The position numbers and the translations under genes were made by a program. Below, in pieces: positions 55,422 through 64,000 of a stretch of 64,000 nt of DNA. The DNA is from R-RK-3 sp963834945. GTDB taxonomy: Bacteria > Pseudomonadota > Alphaproteobacteria > Rhizobiales > Rhodomicrobiaceae. The DNA lies in NCBI GenBank assembly GCA_963834945.1, contig CAWIDT010000004.1:790620-854619 (forward strand), read 5' to 3'. The number at the start of each line of letters is the position of its first letter. The first letter of the stretch is position 1. The notes below the pieces were generated by a model, which was not told the DNA's origin, searched no databases, and worked only from the letters and a program-made list of their open reading frames with translations.

Positions 55422-56054
55422 CTACGCCCCGGCTTGGGCGCGCAGCGCCGTTGATGACACATCGCGGAGCGGCAGGGTCATATAGATCCACGCTGGCGGG
55501 GCGAGGAGCGGCAGGCGCAAGGCGGCGGATTCGGGAAAGCGCGCGGCCGCGAAACGGCGGGCGGCCGGCGAGGCAAGGGCGCGAAACCTGGTCTCGGGGC
55601 GATCCAGCACCAGGATCGGCAAGGCGCGGAACAGCCCGGCCCAGTCCCGCCAGCGGTGCAGTTGGGCAAGATTGTCCCCGCCCATGATCCAGACGAAGTG
55701 CGCCGCCGGAAAGCGCCTTTGCAGGAAACGCACGGTGTCGATGGCGTAGGGCGTAGGCAACGCCGCTTCGAAGCCGGTGATCTCGATGGCGGGATGCGCC
55801 GCGGCGTCAGCGGCAAGGGTCATGCGCTCGGCGAGGTGGGGCAGGTCGCCTGCGTCTTTCAGCGGATTGCCGGGAGTGACCAGCCACCAAAGCCTGTCGA
55901 GCCGCAGCCGGGCGATGGCGGTGAGGCTGATATGGCGATGCCCCTCATGCGGCGGATTGAACGAGCCGCCCAGCAGGCCAATGCGCATCCCCGCGAAGGC
56001 CGGCGGCGGGCGCAGCAGCGCGATGGCAGAGTCACTTCCTCCTCGCATTGGCAC
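55422..56054 (-). CDS. nadD: Nicotinate-nucleotide adenylyltransferase NadD
   Basis: 210 residues from ATG 56054; a shorter start at 55988 (MRIGLLGG) is possible. The nucleotidyltransferase site is GLLGGSFNPPHEGHRHISLT, and the C-terminal motif is DVSSTALRAQ. NadD adenylates nicotinate mononucleotide in NAD synthesis. It precedes rsfS and rlmH. Intact. Confidence 0.92.
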   Translation of the reverse strand: MPMRGGSDSAIALLRPPPAFAGMRIGLLGGSFNPPHEGHRHISLTAIARLRLDRLWWLVTPGNPLKDAGDLPHLAERMTLAADAAAHPAIEITGFEAALPTPYAIDTVRFLQRRFPAAHFVWIMGGDNLAQLHRWRDWAGLFRALPILVLDRPETRFRALASPAARRFAAARFPESAALRLPLLAPPAWIYMTLPLRDVSSTALRAQAGA

Positions 56055-56089
56055 TGTGGTTCCCCGCTGCGTATCGATAGTTCAATCCT

Positions 56090-56225
56090 TTCGGCTTCCC
56101 CTCACCCGGTCGCCTCCGCAAGGGAGAGGGCAAGTAAGGCCGGCTCCGATGAAGGAGGGGTAAATATCCTGCACCCCCTTCTAGCGAGGGGGAGGGCGGC
56201 GCGGAGCGCCGGGTGAGGGGGAGCC
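56090..56225. repeat. REP-like palindromic repeat between nadD and hisD
   Basis: The right part (about 56188-56220) reads GAGGGCGGCGCGGAGCGCCG then GGTGAGGG, shared with 8063-8092, and the left part has CCCCTCACCCGGTCGCCTCC in inverted sense. Same dispersed family as the coxL-coxM element. Confidence 0.7.
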
Positions 56226-56272
56226 ACGACCGCAGCCGCCCAACTGAAGCTCCATTCACGCCCCTATTCCGA

Positions 56273-57619
56273 TCAGCTCGTCCCTCGCCGCGCCGGTGCG
56301 GCCTTGGCGTGATCGGCCTGGCTGTCGGCCTCTCCAATGCCGAGCCGGATGGCGATGGAGCGGCGATGCGCGTCGAAGCCTTCGACGCTGGCCAGCATCA
56401 TCGCCGCCGGGCCGAGCGCTGCCAGGCTGCGCTCATTGAGCCGCAGGATTGAGGTCCGCTTCATGAAATCGAGGACGCCGAGGCCGGAGGAGAACCGCGC
56501 CGAACGCGCCGTGGGCAGCACATGATTGGAGCCGGCCACGTAATCGCCGATGGCTTCCGGCGTATGCCGGCCAAGGAAAATGGCGCCGGCATTGCGGATC
56601 TTGCCGGCCAGCGCTTCGGCGTCGCGGGTTTCCAGTTCCAGATGCTCGGGCGCGATCCGGTCGATGAGCGGCGCCGCCTGCTCGAAATCGTCGATGAGGA
56701 TGATGGCGCCATTGTCCCGCCAGCTCGCTCCGGCGATGTCGCGCCGTGGAAGCTCCGCAAGCTGCTGCTCGACGGCGGCAGCCACCGCATCGGCGAAACC
56801 GGCATCGTCGGTGATCAGGATTGCCTGCGCCGCCTCGTCATGCTCGGCCTGGGCCAGCAGGTCCGCCGCCACCCATTGCGGGTCGCTTTGCGCATCCGCG
56901 ACGATCAGCACCTCCGACGGCCCGGCGATCATGTCGATGCCGACCGTGCCGAACACCTGGCGCTTTGCCGCCGCAACATAGGCATTTCCCGGTCCCATGA
57001 TCTTGGCGACTGGCGGAATGCTTTCGGTGCCGAAGGCGAGGGCGGCAATGGCCTGGGCGCCGCCGACCGGATAGATTTCGTCAACTCCGGCCAGATGCGC
57101 CGCGGCGAGCACCAGCGGATTGATCAGGCCGCGCGCAGCCGGCACGCACATGGCGACGCGCGGCACGCCGGCCACCTTTGCCGGGATCGCGTTCATCAGC
57201 ACGGAACTGGGATAGCTTGCCTGCCCGCCCGGCACATAGAGCCCGACCGCCTCGATCGCCGTCCAGCGATAGCCCATCTCGACGCCGGCGCTGTCGGTAT
57301 AGCGGTCGTCCTGCGGGATCTGGCGCGTATGATGGGCCTCGATCCGCTCGGCGGCGAAGCGCAGCGCCCTGAGGTTCTCTTCGCCCGTTTCTTCGAGCGC
57401 GGCCTCGATGGTCTCCTCACCGAGGCGCAGCGGGCCTACCGCAAGGTCCAGACCGTCAAAGCGCCTTGTGTACTCGGTCAGCGCCGCATCGCCACGGGAG
57501 CGCACGGCCGCGATGATGGCGCGCACGGCATCGTCGACATCCTCGGATTGCTCGCGCTTGCCGCTGAGCAGCGCCGCGAAACGCGGCTCGAAATCGGCAT
57601 CCTGGATATGAAGCCTCAT
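56273..57619 (-). CDS. hisD: Histidinol dehydrogenase HisD
   Basis: 448 residues from ATG 57619 (57625 is also possible). Conserved segments include YVPGGQASYPSSVLMNAIPA, MIAGPSEVLIVADAQSDPQW, AQAEHDEAAQAILITDD and the catalytic EHLE in ERIAPEHLELETRD-like sequence; zinc ligands lie in AEHD and near the C-terminus. It performs the last two oxidations to histidine. Downstream of the DUF2948 gene. Intact. Confidence 0.93.
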   Translation of the reverse strand: MRLHIQDADFEPRFAALLSGKREQSEDVDDAVRAIIAAVRSRGDAALTEYTRRFDGLDLAVGPLRLGEETIEAALEETGEENLRALRFAAERIEAHHTRQIPQDDRYTDSAGVEMGYRWTAIEAVGLYVPGGQASYPSSVLMNAIPAKVAGVPRVAMCVPAARGLINPLVLAAAHLAGVDEIYPVGGAQAIAALAFGTESIPPVAKIMGPGNAYVAAAKRQVFGTVGIDMIAGPSEVLIVADAQSDPQWVAADLLAQAEHDEAAQAILITDDAGFADAVAAAVEQQLAELPRRDIAGASWRDNGAIILIDDFEQAAPLIDRIAPEHLELETRDAEALAGKIRNAGAIFLGRHTPEAIGDYVAGSNHVLPTARSARFSSGLGVLDFMKRTSILRLNERSLAALGPAAMMLASVEGFDAHRRSIAIRLGIGEADSQADHAKAAPARRGTS

Positions 57620-57630
57620 CACCATCGCGA

Positions 57631-58101
57631 TCAGCTTGAAGCCTTCGCTGCCGCGCTTGCGTCGGGATGTTCGGGTTTGGCGCGGGTCTTCCACATCGGG
57701 CCCAGATCCCGCAGCTCGGCCTCGATGACTTCGACCTTCAGCCGGATGGCGCCGCGACCGCAGAAGATCAGCGTAATATAACCGCCCGGCGGTTCGGCAG
57801 GCTCGAAGTTGATGGTGAGAAGCGCCAGCGCGCCGCTCTTGTCGTCAAGCGCCAGATTCTGAAACTGCGCGCCCGTTACCCGCTCGAACCGCAGGGCGCA
57901 GCGGCGGCGTTCGAAGTCTTCGCCCGCGATTGTCCCGTTTCCGGTGGCGCTCAGCCAGTCGAAACGGCTGAGGATTGCGGCGAAGCGCCGTTCCTGGGGC
58001 AGAAACGCCATGTCGTCGATGCGAAGCACGGCGTCCTGCAATTGAACGGAGAGGACGTTGAGATCCTCGTCGTCCATGGCGATCAGTTTAAGAAGTTCCA
58101 T
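57631..58101 (-). CDS. DUF2948 family protein
   Basis: 156 residues from ATG 58101. It starts MELLKLIAMDDEDLNVLSVQ and has FAAILSRFDWLSATGN and GYITLIFCGRGAIRLKVEVI, the pattern of the alphaproteobacterial DUF2948 family. Always found beside murA and hisD in this class; its role is unknown. Eleven bases before hisD. Intact. Confidence 0.85.
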   Translation of the reverse strand: MELLKLIAMDDEDLNVLSVQLQDAVLRIDDMAFLPQERRFAAILSRFDWLSATGNGTIAGEDFERRRCALRFERVTGAQFQNLALDDKSGALALLTINFEPAEPPGGYITLIFCGRGAIRLKVEVIEAELRDLGPMWKTRAKPEHPDASAAAKASS

Positions 58102-58181
58102 GCGCTGCGGCCGATAGCTCGATCTGTCTCTCAATAGCAATATCTGCCGATGCCGGCAAATCGCAAGAGCCCTTAGCTCTT

Positions 58182-59472
58182 TTAGCCGTGCACGCGCTCG
58201 ATATTGGCACCGCAGGCGCCGAGCTTTTCTTCCAGCCGCTCGAAACCGCGATCGAGGTGATAGACGCGGTTGATGATGGTTTCGCCGCGCGACATCAGGC
58301 CCGCGATCACCAACGACACCGAGGCGCGCAGGTCGGTTGCCATCACTTCCGCGCCGCGCAGCCCCTTGACCCCGCGAATCCGCGCCGTATCGCCCTGAAT
58401 GCTGATATCGGCGCCCAGCCGCGTCAGCTCCGAGACGTGCATGAAGCGGTTCTCGAAAATGGTCTCCCTTATGCTCGAACTCGCCGGAGGAGATCGCCAT
58501 CAGCGCCATGAGCTGGGCTTGCAGATCGGTCGGGAAGCCTGGGAACGGGCGGGTTTCGACGCGGACCGGAGCAATTCCGGCGCCGTTGCGGGACACCTGA
58601 AGGCCGCGATTGGTCTCGGTGATCGTGACGCCGGCCTCGCGCAGCAGGTTAAGCGCCTCCTGCAGCAGGTCGGGGCGCGCGCCTTCCAGCAGCACGTCGC
58701 CGCCCGTCGCCGCGACCGCCATGGCGTAAGTGCCGGTCTCGATCCGGTCCGGCAGCACCGAATGCACCGCGCCTTGCAGATAGTCGACGCCTTCGATGCG
58801 CAAGGTAGGCGTATCGATACCCTCGATCCGGGCGCCCATCTTGTTGAGGCACGCGGCCAGATCGCCGACTTCCGGTTCGAGCGCCGCGTTCTCGATCAGC
58901 GTTTCGCCCTTCGCCAGCGTCGCGGCCATCAGCACATTATGCGTCGCCCCGACCGAGACTTTCGGAAATTCGATATGGGCGCCGCGCAAGCCGTTCGGCG
59001 CTTTGGCCAGCACATAGCCGCCGGAAAGCTCCATCTCCGCGCCCAGCTTCTGCAAGCCCATGAGATGCAGATCGACCGGCCGCGTGCCGATGGCGCAGCC
59101 GCCCGGCAGCGAAACCGTCGCCTCGCCATGGCGGGCGAGCAGCGGCCCCAGCACCCAGAAGCTGGCCCGCATCCGCCGCACCATGTCATAGGGCGCGCGC
59201 GTATCGACGATGTCGCGCGCTGTCAGGTGAAACGTCTCGCCCGCATGGCCGCCATTGTTGGCGCGCTTGCCGTCCACGGCGCAGTCGACGCCGTGGTTGC
59301 GCAGGATGCGCGCCAGAAGGTTGGTGTCGGCGAGATTGGGAACGTTTTTCAGCGTCAGCGTGTCCGATGTGAGCAGGCTGGCGATCATCAGCGGCAGGGC
59401 CGCGTTTTTCGCGCCGCTGATCGCAATGACGCCGTTGAGCGGATTGCCGCCCACAATGCGAATCTGGTCCAT
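58182..59472 (-). CDS. murA: UDP-GlcNAc enolpyruvyltransferase MurA (one frameshift)
   Basis: From ATG 59472 it reads MDQIRIVGGNPLNGVIAISG with AKNAALP (substrate lysine), and catalytic Cys in SLPGGCAIGTRPVDLHL. The frame breaks at about 58460, where AAGGGAG should be AAGGAG; removing one G joins GEFEHK to ETIFENRFMHVSEL and on to ANIERVHG at 58182, 429 residues in all. MurA makes the first committed step of peptidoglycan synthesis and is essential, so the shift is almost surely a read error. Confidence 0.92.
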
Positions 59473-59840
59473 GAAGAGCCCGCCCGTGAAGTTAGCGCTC
59501 GCCGGAGCGAATGCGTTAAGCTGTAGACGACCCGCTATGAGGGCGCAAGCGCGCCAGACGCAAGGCGGTTCCAGGCTCGCCGGCAAGGCGTGCTTATGTC
59601 AAATATCACCGTATACGTAACTTTCCGAATTCACAGCGTAACGCTTCTCGTGTATGGTTTGGCCATGATCCGAAAAGTGGGTGAGGCGCTGGACGTCTCC
59701 GAAGCCGCCGCTTCGGGTTAACGCGAGACCTTCGCGGAGCACATCGCTGTTCCGCGAAGGAAACGCCAGTTTTGTGCGCCGGGTGGCCTGAACAGACGTC
59801 CGCGCTCGCCCCCTGACATCAACTCATCTCCGAGACAATT
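59473..59840. other. Intergenic region between murA and the terminase genes
   Basis: About 370 bases without a gene. It should hold the murA promoter (minus) and signals for the plus-strand terminase operon. No tRNA or clear repeat was seen. Confidence 0.4.
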
Positions 59841-60422
59841 TTGCCGCCCGACAGCACCGCTCCGTCCGACGCGGCACCGGACTGGGACGCCGTCGCGCAT
59901 GATTATGCCGCGAGCGCCCTTACCGTGCCGGAACTCTGCGCGCTCCACGCCGTGAGCAAGTGGAGCCTTTATTATCACGTCAACCGCGACGGCTGGATCA
60001 AACGCTCCGCCTTGCGCCGCGCCGCCTCCGGAGCATCTTCCAGCAAGGTGGATGCCGGTTTGCGGAGCGGAAAAAGCTCTAAGCGCCCGTCCCGCTCGCG
60101 CCGCCTCACCGGCGAGGCCCATCTGGCGCGCCGCCTGCTGCTCGCCCTGGATCACAAGATGACCGCTTTCGAGACCCGCATGACACAGGCCGCTGCAGGC
60201 GACACCGCCGCGACCTCCGCCGACAGCGAACGCGACGCCCGCACGCTGGGCACGCTGGTGCGGCTGTTCGACAAGCTGAAAGGTTTCGGCGGCAAGCAAG
60301 TGGCCGGCACCGATGGCCCGGCGGTAAGCCGGACGGCCGGAAAGGACATCCATGACGCGGACCGCTTCCGCAACGATCTTGCGCGCCGCCTTGAAAGCCT
60401 GCGCGACAGCATCGGCGGTTGA
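59841..60422 (+). CDS. GTA-type small terminase-like protein
   Basis: 193 residues. The start is TTG 59841: an in-frame stop lies just upstream and no ATG or GTG precedes the conserved part. Residues about 30-60 form a helix-turn-helix-like segment (ALTVPELCALHAVSKWSLYY HVN). Basic middle and acidic C-terminus suit a DNA-binding subunit. It overlaps the large terminase gene by 71 bases. Called from this pattern and from context: the first gene before the large subunit in rhizobial gene-transfer-agent loci. Confidence 0.55.
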   Translation: MPPDSTAPSDAAPDWDAVAHDYAASALTVPELCALHAVSKWSLYYHVNRDGWIKRSALRRAASGASSSKVDAGLRSGKSSKRPSRSRRLTGEAHLARRLLLALDHKMTAFETRMTQAAAGDTAATSADSERDARTLGTLVRLFDKLKGFGGKQVAGTDGPAVSRTAGKDIHDADRFRNDLARRLESLRDSIGG

Positions 60423-61710
60423 GCGATTTGTCAGCAGCCTGAGCGCCGCCGAAGCCGCATTCCTCGATCGCGACTGGCAGCTCTGGGCGCGCGACGATCA
60501 GCTCCCGCCACCCCTCTCGCAGGGCGGAGGCGACTGGACCACCTGGCTCATCCTGGGCGGACGCGGTGCGGGCAAGACCCGCGCCGGCGCCGAATGGGTG
60601 CGCGGCCTGGCGCTCGGTCAGCCGCCTTTTGCCGCCCGCCCGGTGGAACGCATCGCGCTGATCGGCGAGACGCTGGGCGATGCCCGCGCCGTGATGGTGG
60701 ACGGACAATCCGGCCTGCTCGCCATCCACGCAGCCGCCGAGCGTCCGGCCTACAATGCCTCGCGACGCGAACTCACCTGGCCGAACGGCGCGGTGGCGCA
60801 GCTGTTCTCGGCCGACGACCCGGAGAGCCTGCGCGGCCCGCAATTCGGCGCCGCCTGGGCCGACGAGCTGGCCAAATGGCGCTATGCCGAGCGCGCCTGG
60901 GACATGCTGCAATTCTGCCTGCGCCTGGGCGACCGGCCGCGCCAGGCCGTGACGACCACGCCGCGCCCGGTGCCGCTGCTCAAGCGCCTCGTCGCCGACC
61001 CGGCGACCGCGATCAGCCGCGCCGCGACGCACGCGAATGCGGGAAACCTCGCGCCCGCGTTTCTCAGCGCCGTCGTCGCGCGCTACCGGGGCACGCGCCT
61101 GGGACGCCAGGAACTCGACGGCGCGCTGATCGAAGACCGGCCCGACGCGCTCTGGCGCCGCGAAGCCATCGATGCCGCCCGCCTGCACCAGGCGCCGCCA
61201 TTGGCCCGCATTGTGGTTGCCGTGGACCCGCCCGTGACCAGCGGCCCGCGCGCCGACGCGTGCGGCATTGTCGCCTGCGGCCGCACCGAGGATGGCCGCG
61301 CCTTCGTGCTCGCCGACACCACGACACAGGGCAGCCAGCCGCTCGATTGGGCGCGTGCCGCCGTCCGCCTCTACGCGTCCGTCCAGGCGGACTGTATCGT
61401 CGCCGAAGTGAACCAGGGTGGCGAGCTCGTCACCCAATTGTTACGTCAAGTTGCTCCGAATATACCGGTGCGGACGGTGCGCGCAACTCGAGGCAAGTAC
61501 TTACGCGCCGAGCCTGTCGCGGCGCTCTATGAACGCGGGCTGGTCGCCCATGTCGGTCTGTGGCCCGAGTTGGAAGACCAGATGTGCGACTTCGGCCCCG
61601 GCGGCCTCTCGGACGGCTGCAGCCCGGACCGGCTCGACGCGCTGGTCTGGGCGCTGACGGAGCTGATGCTGGGCGTGAGGACGGCGCCGCGAATCCGAAG
61701 CTTGTTTTAA
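60352..61710 (+). CDS. GTA/phage terminase large subunit (DNA-packaging ATPase)
   Basis: 452 residues. Walker A is LILGGRGAGKTRAGAEWVRG, Walker B has AAWADELAKWRYAERAWD, and the nuclease domain has VVAVDPPVTSG, IVAEVNQGG and DRLDALVWALTE acidic residues. This is the GTA ORFg2 type of DNA-packaging motor. No portal, protease or capsid genes follow within the window, so the locus is either split from the rest or a remnant. Intact. Confidence 0.87.
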   Translation: MTRTASATILRAALKACATASAVERFVSSLSAAEAAFLDRDWQLWARDDQLPPPLSQGGGDWTTWLILGGRGAGKTRAGAEWVRGLALGQPPFAARPVERIALIGETLGDARAVMVDGQSGLLAIHAAAERPAYNASRRELTWPNGAVAQLFSADDPESLRGPQFGAAWADELAKWRYAERAWDMLQFCLRLGDRPRQAVTTTPRPVPLLKRLVADPATAISRAATHANAGNLAPAFLSAVVARYRGTRLGRQELDGALIEDRPDALWRREAIDAARLHQAPPLARIVVAVDPPVTSGPRADACGIVACGRTEDGRAFVLADTTTQGSQPLDWARAAVRLYASVQADCIVAEVNQGGELVTQLLRQVAPNIPVRTVRATRGKYLRAEPVAALYERGLVAHVGLWPELEDQMCDFGPGGLSDGCSPDRLDALVWALTELMLGVRTAPRIRSLF

Positions 61711-61802
61711 TTCGCCTTCGTCGTGCCGCGAGTAAGCCGCTTTCGCGTCAAAATCGCGACCTACTGTGCCCGTCAAGCAACGCATCACGCTGGGGGCGAT
61801 GA

Positions 61803-62363
61803 ATGGCGCGAATTGTCTTATATCTGATCATTCTGGTGCAGTTTCTTGGCGGACTGGTCGCGTTCTACCGCGTCGATCCGAAGATTCTGTTCGGCTCGAT
61901 CTCGCTGGAGAACGGGCTGTTTCTCGGCCTGTTCCTCCTTATCCATCTGCTGGGCCTGGCGGGAGCCGTCCTTATCGTCCTCGGACGCCGCTTCGGATTG
62001 ACGCTGTCGCTGGCGCATCAATTGTTGATGGTAGTGGGGCTGAAGATCGGGACCAGCTTTATGTTCCTCACCCATGACGTGGTGAGCTTCTTCGTGTTCT
62101 TCGTGAGCAGCTTCGGCGAATATAGCTGGACCTATCACTGGTCGATCGGCACGGACACGATTTTCGCGCAGATCGCCGCCAATACACGCGTCACTTATAT
62201 CGGCGTCAACGACTTCGCCCTGCTCTGCGCCGGCTATCTGTGGTGGGCGATGCGGGAGACGGCGGCGGGCGCGGATGAAGCCGATGAGGTGGAGGATGAG
62301 CCGATATGGATGGAGGAGCGCTCCGGGCCGCCGGTGGCCCGGCAGCAGCGACGCGCGGGTTAA
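61803..62363 (+). CDS. Membrane protein of unknown function
   Basis: 186 residues. At least four hydrophobic helices: IVLYLIILVQFLGGLVAFY, FLGLFLLIHLLGLAGAVLIV, VVSFFVFFVSSFGEY and FALLCAGYLWWAM, then a charged cytoplasmic tail rich in E/D. No family was recognised. About 90 bases after the terminase gene, convergent with the ATPase gene. Intact. Confidence 0.6.
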   Translation: MARIVLYLIILVQFLGGLVAFYRVDPKILFGSISLENGLFLGLFLLIHLLGLAGAVLIVLGRRFGLTLSLAHQLLMVVGLKIGTSFMFLTHDVVSFFVFFVSSFGEYSWTYHWSIGTDTIFAQIAANTRVTYIGVNDFALLCAGYLWWAMRETAAGADEADEVEDEPIWMEERSGPPVARQQRRAG

Positions 62364-62399
62364 TGAAGCCTTCCTAAACCCAAATCACCATGTCTCGAT

Positions 62400-63893
62400 C
62401 TACCTCGGAATTACATTGTGGTATATTGCGTAAGTCCTAAGCTTGCCCATTATATACGAAGCCATGCTGGCTGCGCCACATTGGGCGGCGCTTAAGTGGT
62501 GAAACTCGGTAGAATATTTGCGGTCCACAATGTGTAGAATCGCATCAGTTACTACGTCTCCGCCGCACACAACTTCCAAATGTTCGCGCGGATCGCACCT
62601 AAACGACGGCAGTGTGGTCTCGATGAACTCGCAAATTGCTTGATTTATTGCCTTGTGACGCTTTGATGAAAGGGCTTGGATATCAGCGTAGGCGTTCAGC
62701 GTAGACGCTTGAGCTTTACCCTTTTTTCCAGTTGTGAACTCCGGCACTGAATTGCCGCTCAGGAATCTGAAAAGTTCACTCGCTTTCAATGACTGTCCGG
62801 CACTGCCCTTATTGGGCTGAATTCCTGCTTTGATTACCGCCGCCTTTAAATCGTTTGCTCCGCATAGCATGCAAGCGTGTACGACTGAGCTCGGGGTCAT
62901 TGTAACAAGAGTAGCGTTAAAGAGCGAGATTATGTAACCTAGATGATGATTTGGGTCGTGGTTTCTCTGGGTCCACCATTTTCCAGCTTCGGACCTGGGC
63001 GAGTGGCCAAGGAGCGGTTCCGCGGCCAGAAACTGCTTCCCGGCCCTCCTGATTCTGTTCGCTTCACCTGTGACATCTCCCGATGACGAGATTACGAACA
63101 ACAACTGGGGAAGTTCGTTCGTCTTCTGTTTGTCGGACAACCGTTCTGAGATTGCAAAGCTGATTTGACCTAAGAAATCGCCTATTGTGTCTTGATGCCC
63201 CACAAGCTCGTCGACGAGCGAGGACGACATACCGACGTCGTCTAAAGATTTTTGAAATCGCAGCAGCAGCCGATCCAGCACCGTTGGCCAGTCGCGCTTT
63301 TCAGGGCCTTTAACATGATGGTCTGTTTCTCTTGGACAAAAATTTGAGCCGCCAATGGTTTCAGCGATTTTTCTAAGTTTCCTGTGCCACTCCACATCCG
63401 TTGTAGGCCAACAAAACAATACATCGGGTCTTCGTCTCAGGAATTGATTCAAGGCCGATAGGAATTGCCGCACTCCGACATCATCGTCGGAAGCCTCACG
63501 CCCGTCGAACAGCACGATGGTGCTCTTATTAGGTATTGCGCTTGGAACCTGCGACGTAATCCAACTGACGCAGTTTTGCAGTGCTAAATCGTGAGGAATG
63601 GTAACAACTGGACCGAAAAACTCAGGCGCATTAGAAACCGCAGAATACGCGGACGTGGTCTTCCCAATTCCCGATTTTCCCAATAAAAAACAAAGCAAAC
63701 CGCCGTGTTGGATGCGGGCGCGATCTCTGAAACGAAGAAGAGCTTTAAGATCTTCCTGTATCGGCACGATCAAGGCCCTGAACTCCGCTCCGAACTCACT
63801 CCGAAGTGATTCAAATCTATTCGGTATCGTTATTTCTTCGATCATTCTGTCCCGCTCTGCGCTTTTACGTACACGAGCAAGAAATACGCCCAT
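62400..63893 (-). CDS. P-loop ATPase of STAND/AAA type, function unknown
   Basis: 497 residues from ATG 63893. Walker A is LLGKSGIGKTT (71-80) and Walker B is STIVLFDG (124-131) with D130; a sensor-like stretch PDVLFCWPTTDVEW follows. The C-terminal half (GGSNFCPRE... and YIISLFNATLVTMTPSSVVH) has no match that I know. Lower GC and odd codon use set it off from the flanks. Such lone ATPases occur among defence and mobile genes. The partner gene, if any, would lie beyond the window. Confidence 0.6.
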   Translation of the reverse strand: MGVFLARVRKSAERDRMIEEITIPNRFESLRSEFGAEFRALIVPIQEDLKALLRFRDRARIQHGGLLCFLLGKSGIGKTTSAYSAVSNAPEFFGPVVTIPHDLALQNCVSWITSQVPSAIPNKSTIVLFDGREASDDDVGVRQFLSALNQFLRRRPDVLFCWPTTDVEWHRKLRKIAETIGGSNFCPRETDHHVKGPEKRDWPTVLDRLLLRFQKSLDDVGMSSSLVDELVGHQDTIGDFLGQISFAISERLSDKQKTNELPQLLFVISSSGDVTGEANRIRRAGKQFLAAEPLLGHSPRSEAGKWWTQRNHDPNHHLGYIISLFNATLVTMTPSSVVHACMLCGANDLKAAVIKAGIQPNKGSAGQSLKASELFRFLSGNSVPEFTTGKKGKAQASTLNAYADIQALSSKRHKAINQAICEFIETTLPSFRCDPREHLEVVCGGDVVTDAILHIVDRKYSTEFHHLSAAQCGAASMASYIMGKLRTYAIYHNVIPR

Positions 63894-64000
63894 GTGCAAG
63901 TGTCTAAATTAGCGTACGCGATTCCACTGGGGACTGAGTTACACAGAGTCTCCGTCAGCGGCTGACTCAAGATGTCTCTCCTGCGAGAACCTAACAAATG

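Overview
The window looks like chromosome of a GC-rich alphaproteobacterium, most probably of the Hyphomicrobiales (Rhizobiales). The reasons are the flagellar order ftcR-flgE-flgK-flgL-flaF-flbT-flgD-fliQ-flhA-fliR, an AapJQMP-type amino-acid transporter, a murA-DUF2948-hisD run, a GTA-like terminase pair, and palindromic intergenic repeats of rhizobial style. No rRNA, tRNA or CRISPR array was recognised.

Layout. 1-5.8 kb is a mobile-element graveyard: an IS630 transposase end, a phage-like S74 chaperone fragment, an IS66 element split by a second IS66 with a clean 8-bp target duplication, and a topoisomerase (TOPRIM) fragment. 5.7-11.1 kb (minus) is a molybdenum hydroxylase cluster of form-II CO-dehydrogenase type (coxS, coxL, coxM, a YbaK-type deacylase, a CoxD AAA ATPase and a stump of coxE). 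11.3-14.1 kb is a more AT-rich island with a two-gene unit: an unknown protein of about 440 residues and a divergent S-adenosylhomocysteine-hydrolase-like protein. 14.3-18.9 kb holds a small predicted membrane protein and aapJQMP. 19.2-21.7 kb is a complete IS66 abutting a nucleotidyltransferase fragment. 22.1-32.5 kb (minus) is one long polyol operon: SorC regulator, sugar ABC transporter, two SDR dehydrogenases, a HAD phosphatase, a D-ribulokinase-like FGGY kinase and a PfkB kinase. 32.7-35.4 kb has an alpha/beta hydrolase that lacks catalytic residues, a divergent LysR regulator and a DUF1007 protein. 35.4-48 kb is the flagellar cluster under FtcR. 48-59.5 kb is housekeeping: a lone PDC-like periplasmic sensor, RppH, a divergent polysaccharide deacetylase, CtpA, EnvC, RlmH, RsfS, NadD, HisD, DUF2948 and MurA. 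59.8-62.4 kb has the terminase pair and a membrane protein. 62.4-63.9 kb is a lone P-loop ATPase on a second AT-richer patch.

How the parts work together. The polyol operon imports a sugar alcohol, oxidises it with its SDR enzymes and phosphorylates the resulting ketose. The flagellar block encodes export gate (FliQ, FlhA, FliR), hook and hook-junction proteins, rotor switch FliG and the flagellin regulators FlaF and FlbT. CtpA, EnvC and the deacetylase deal with the cell wall.

Quality caution. Many genes between 8 and 32 kb, and also ftcR and the essential murA, carry single-base frameshifts that are overwhelmingly +1 insertions. This looks like insertion-biased sequencing error rather than real decay, so the 'broken' genes here are probably intact in the organism. 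The most interesting candidates for undescribed biology are the SAHH-like two-gene island (11.3-14 kb) and the solitary ATPase (62.4-63.9 kb).
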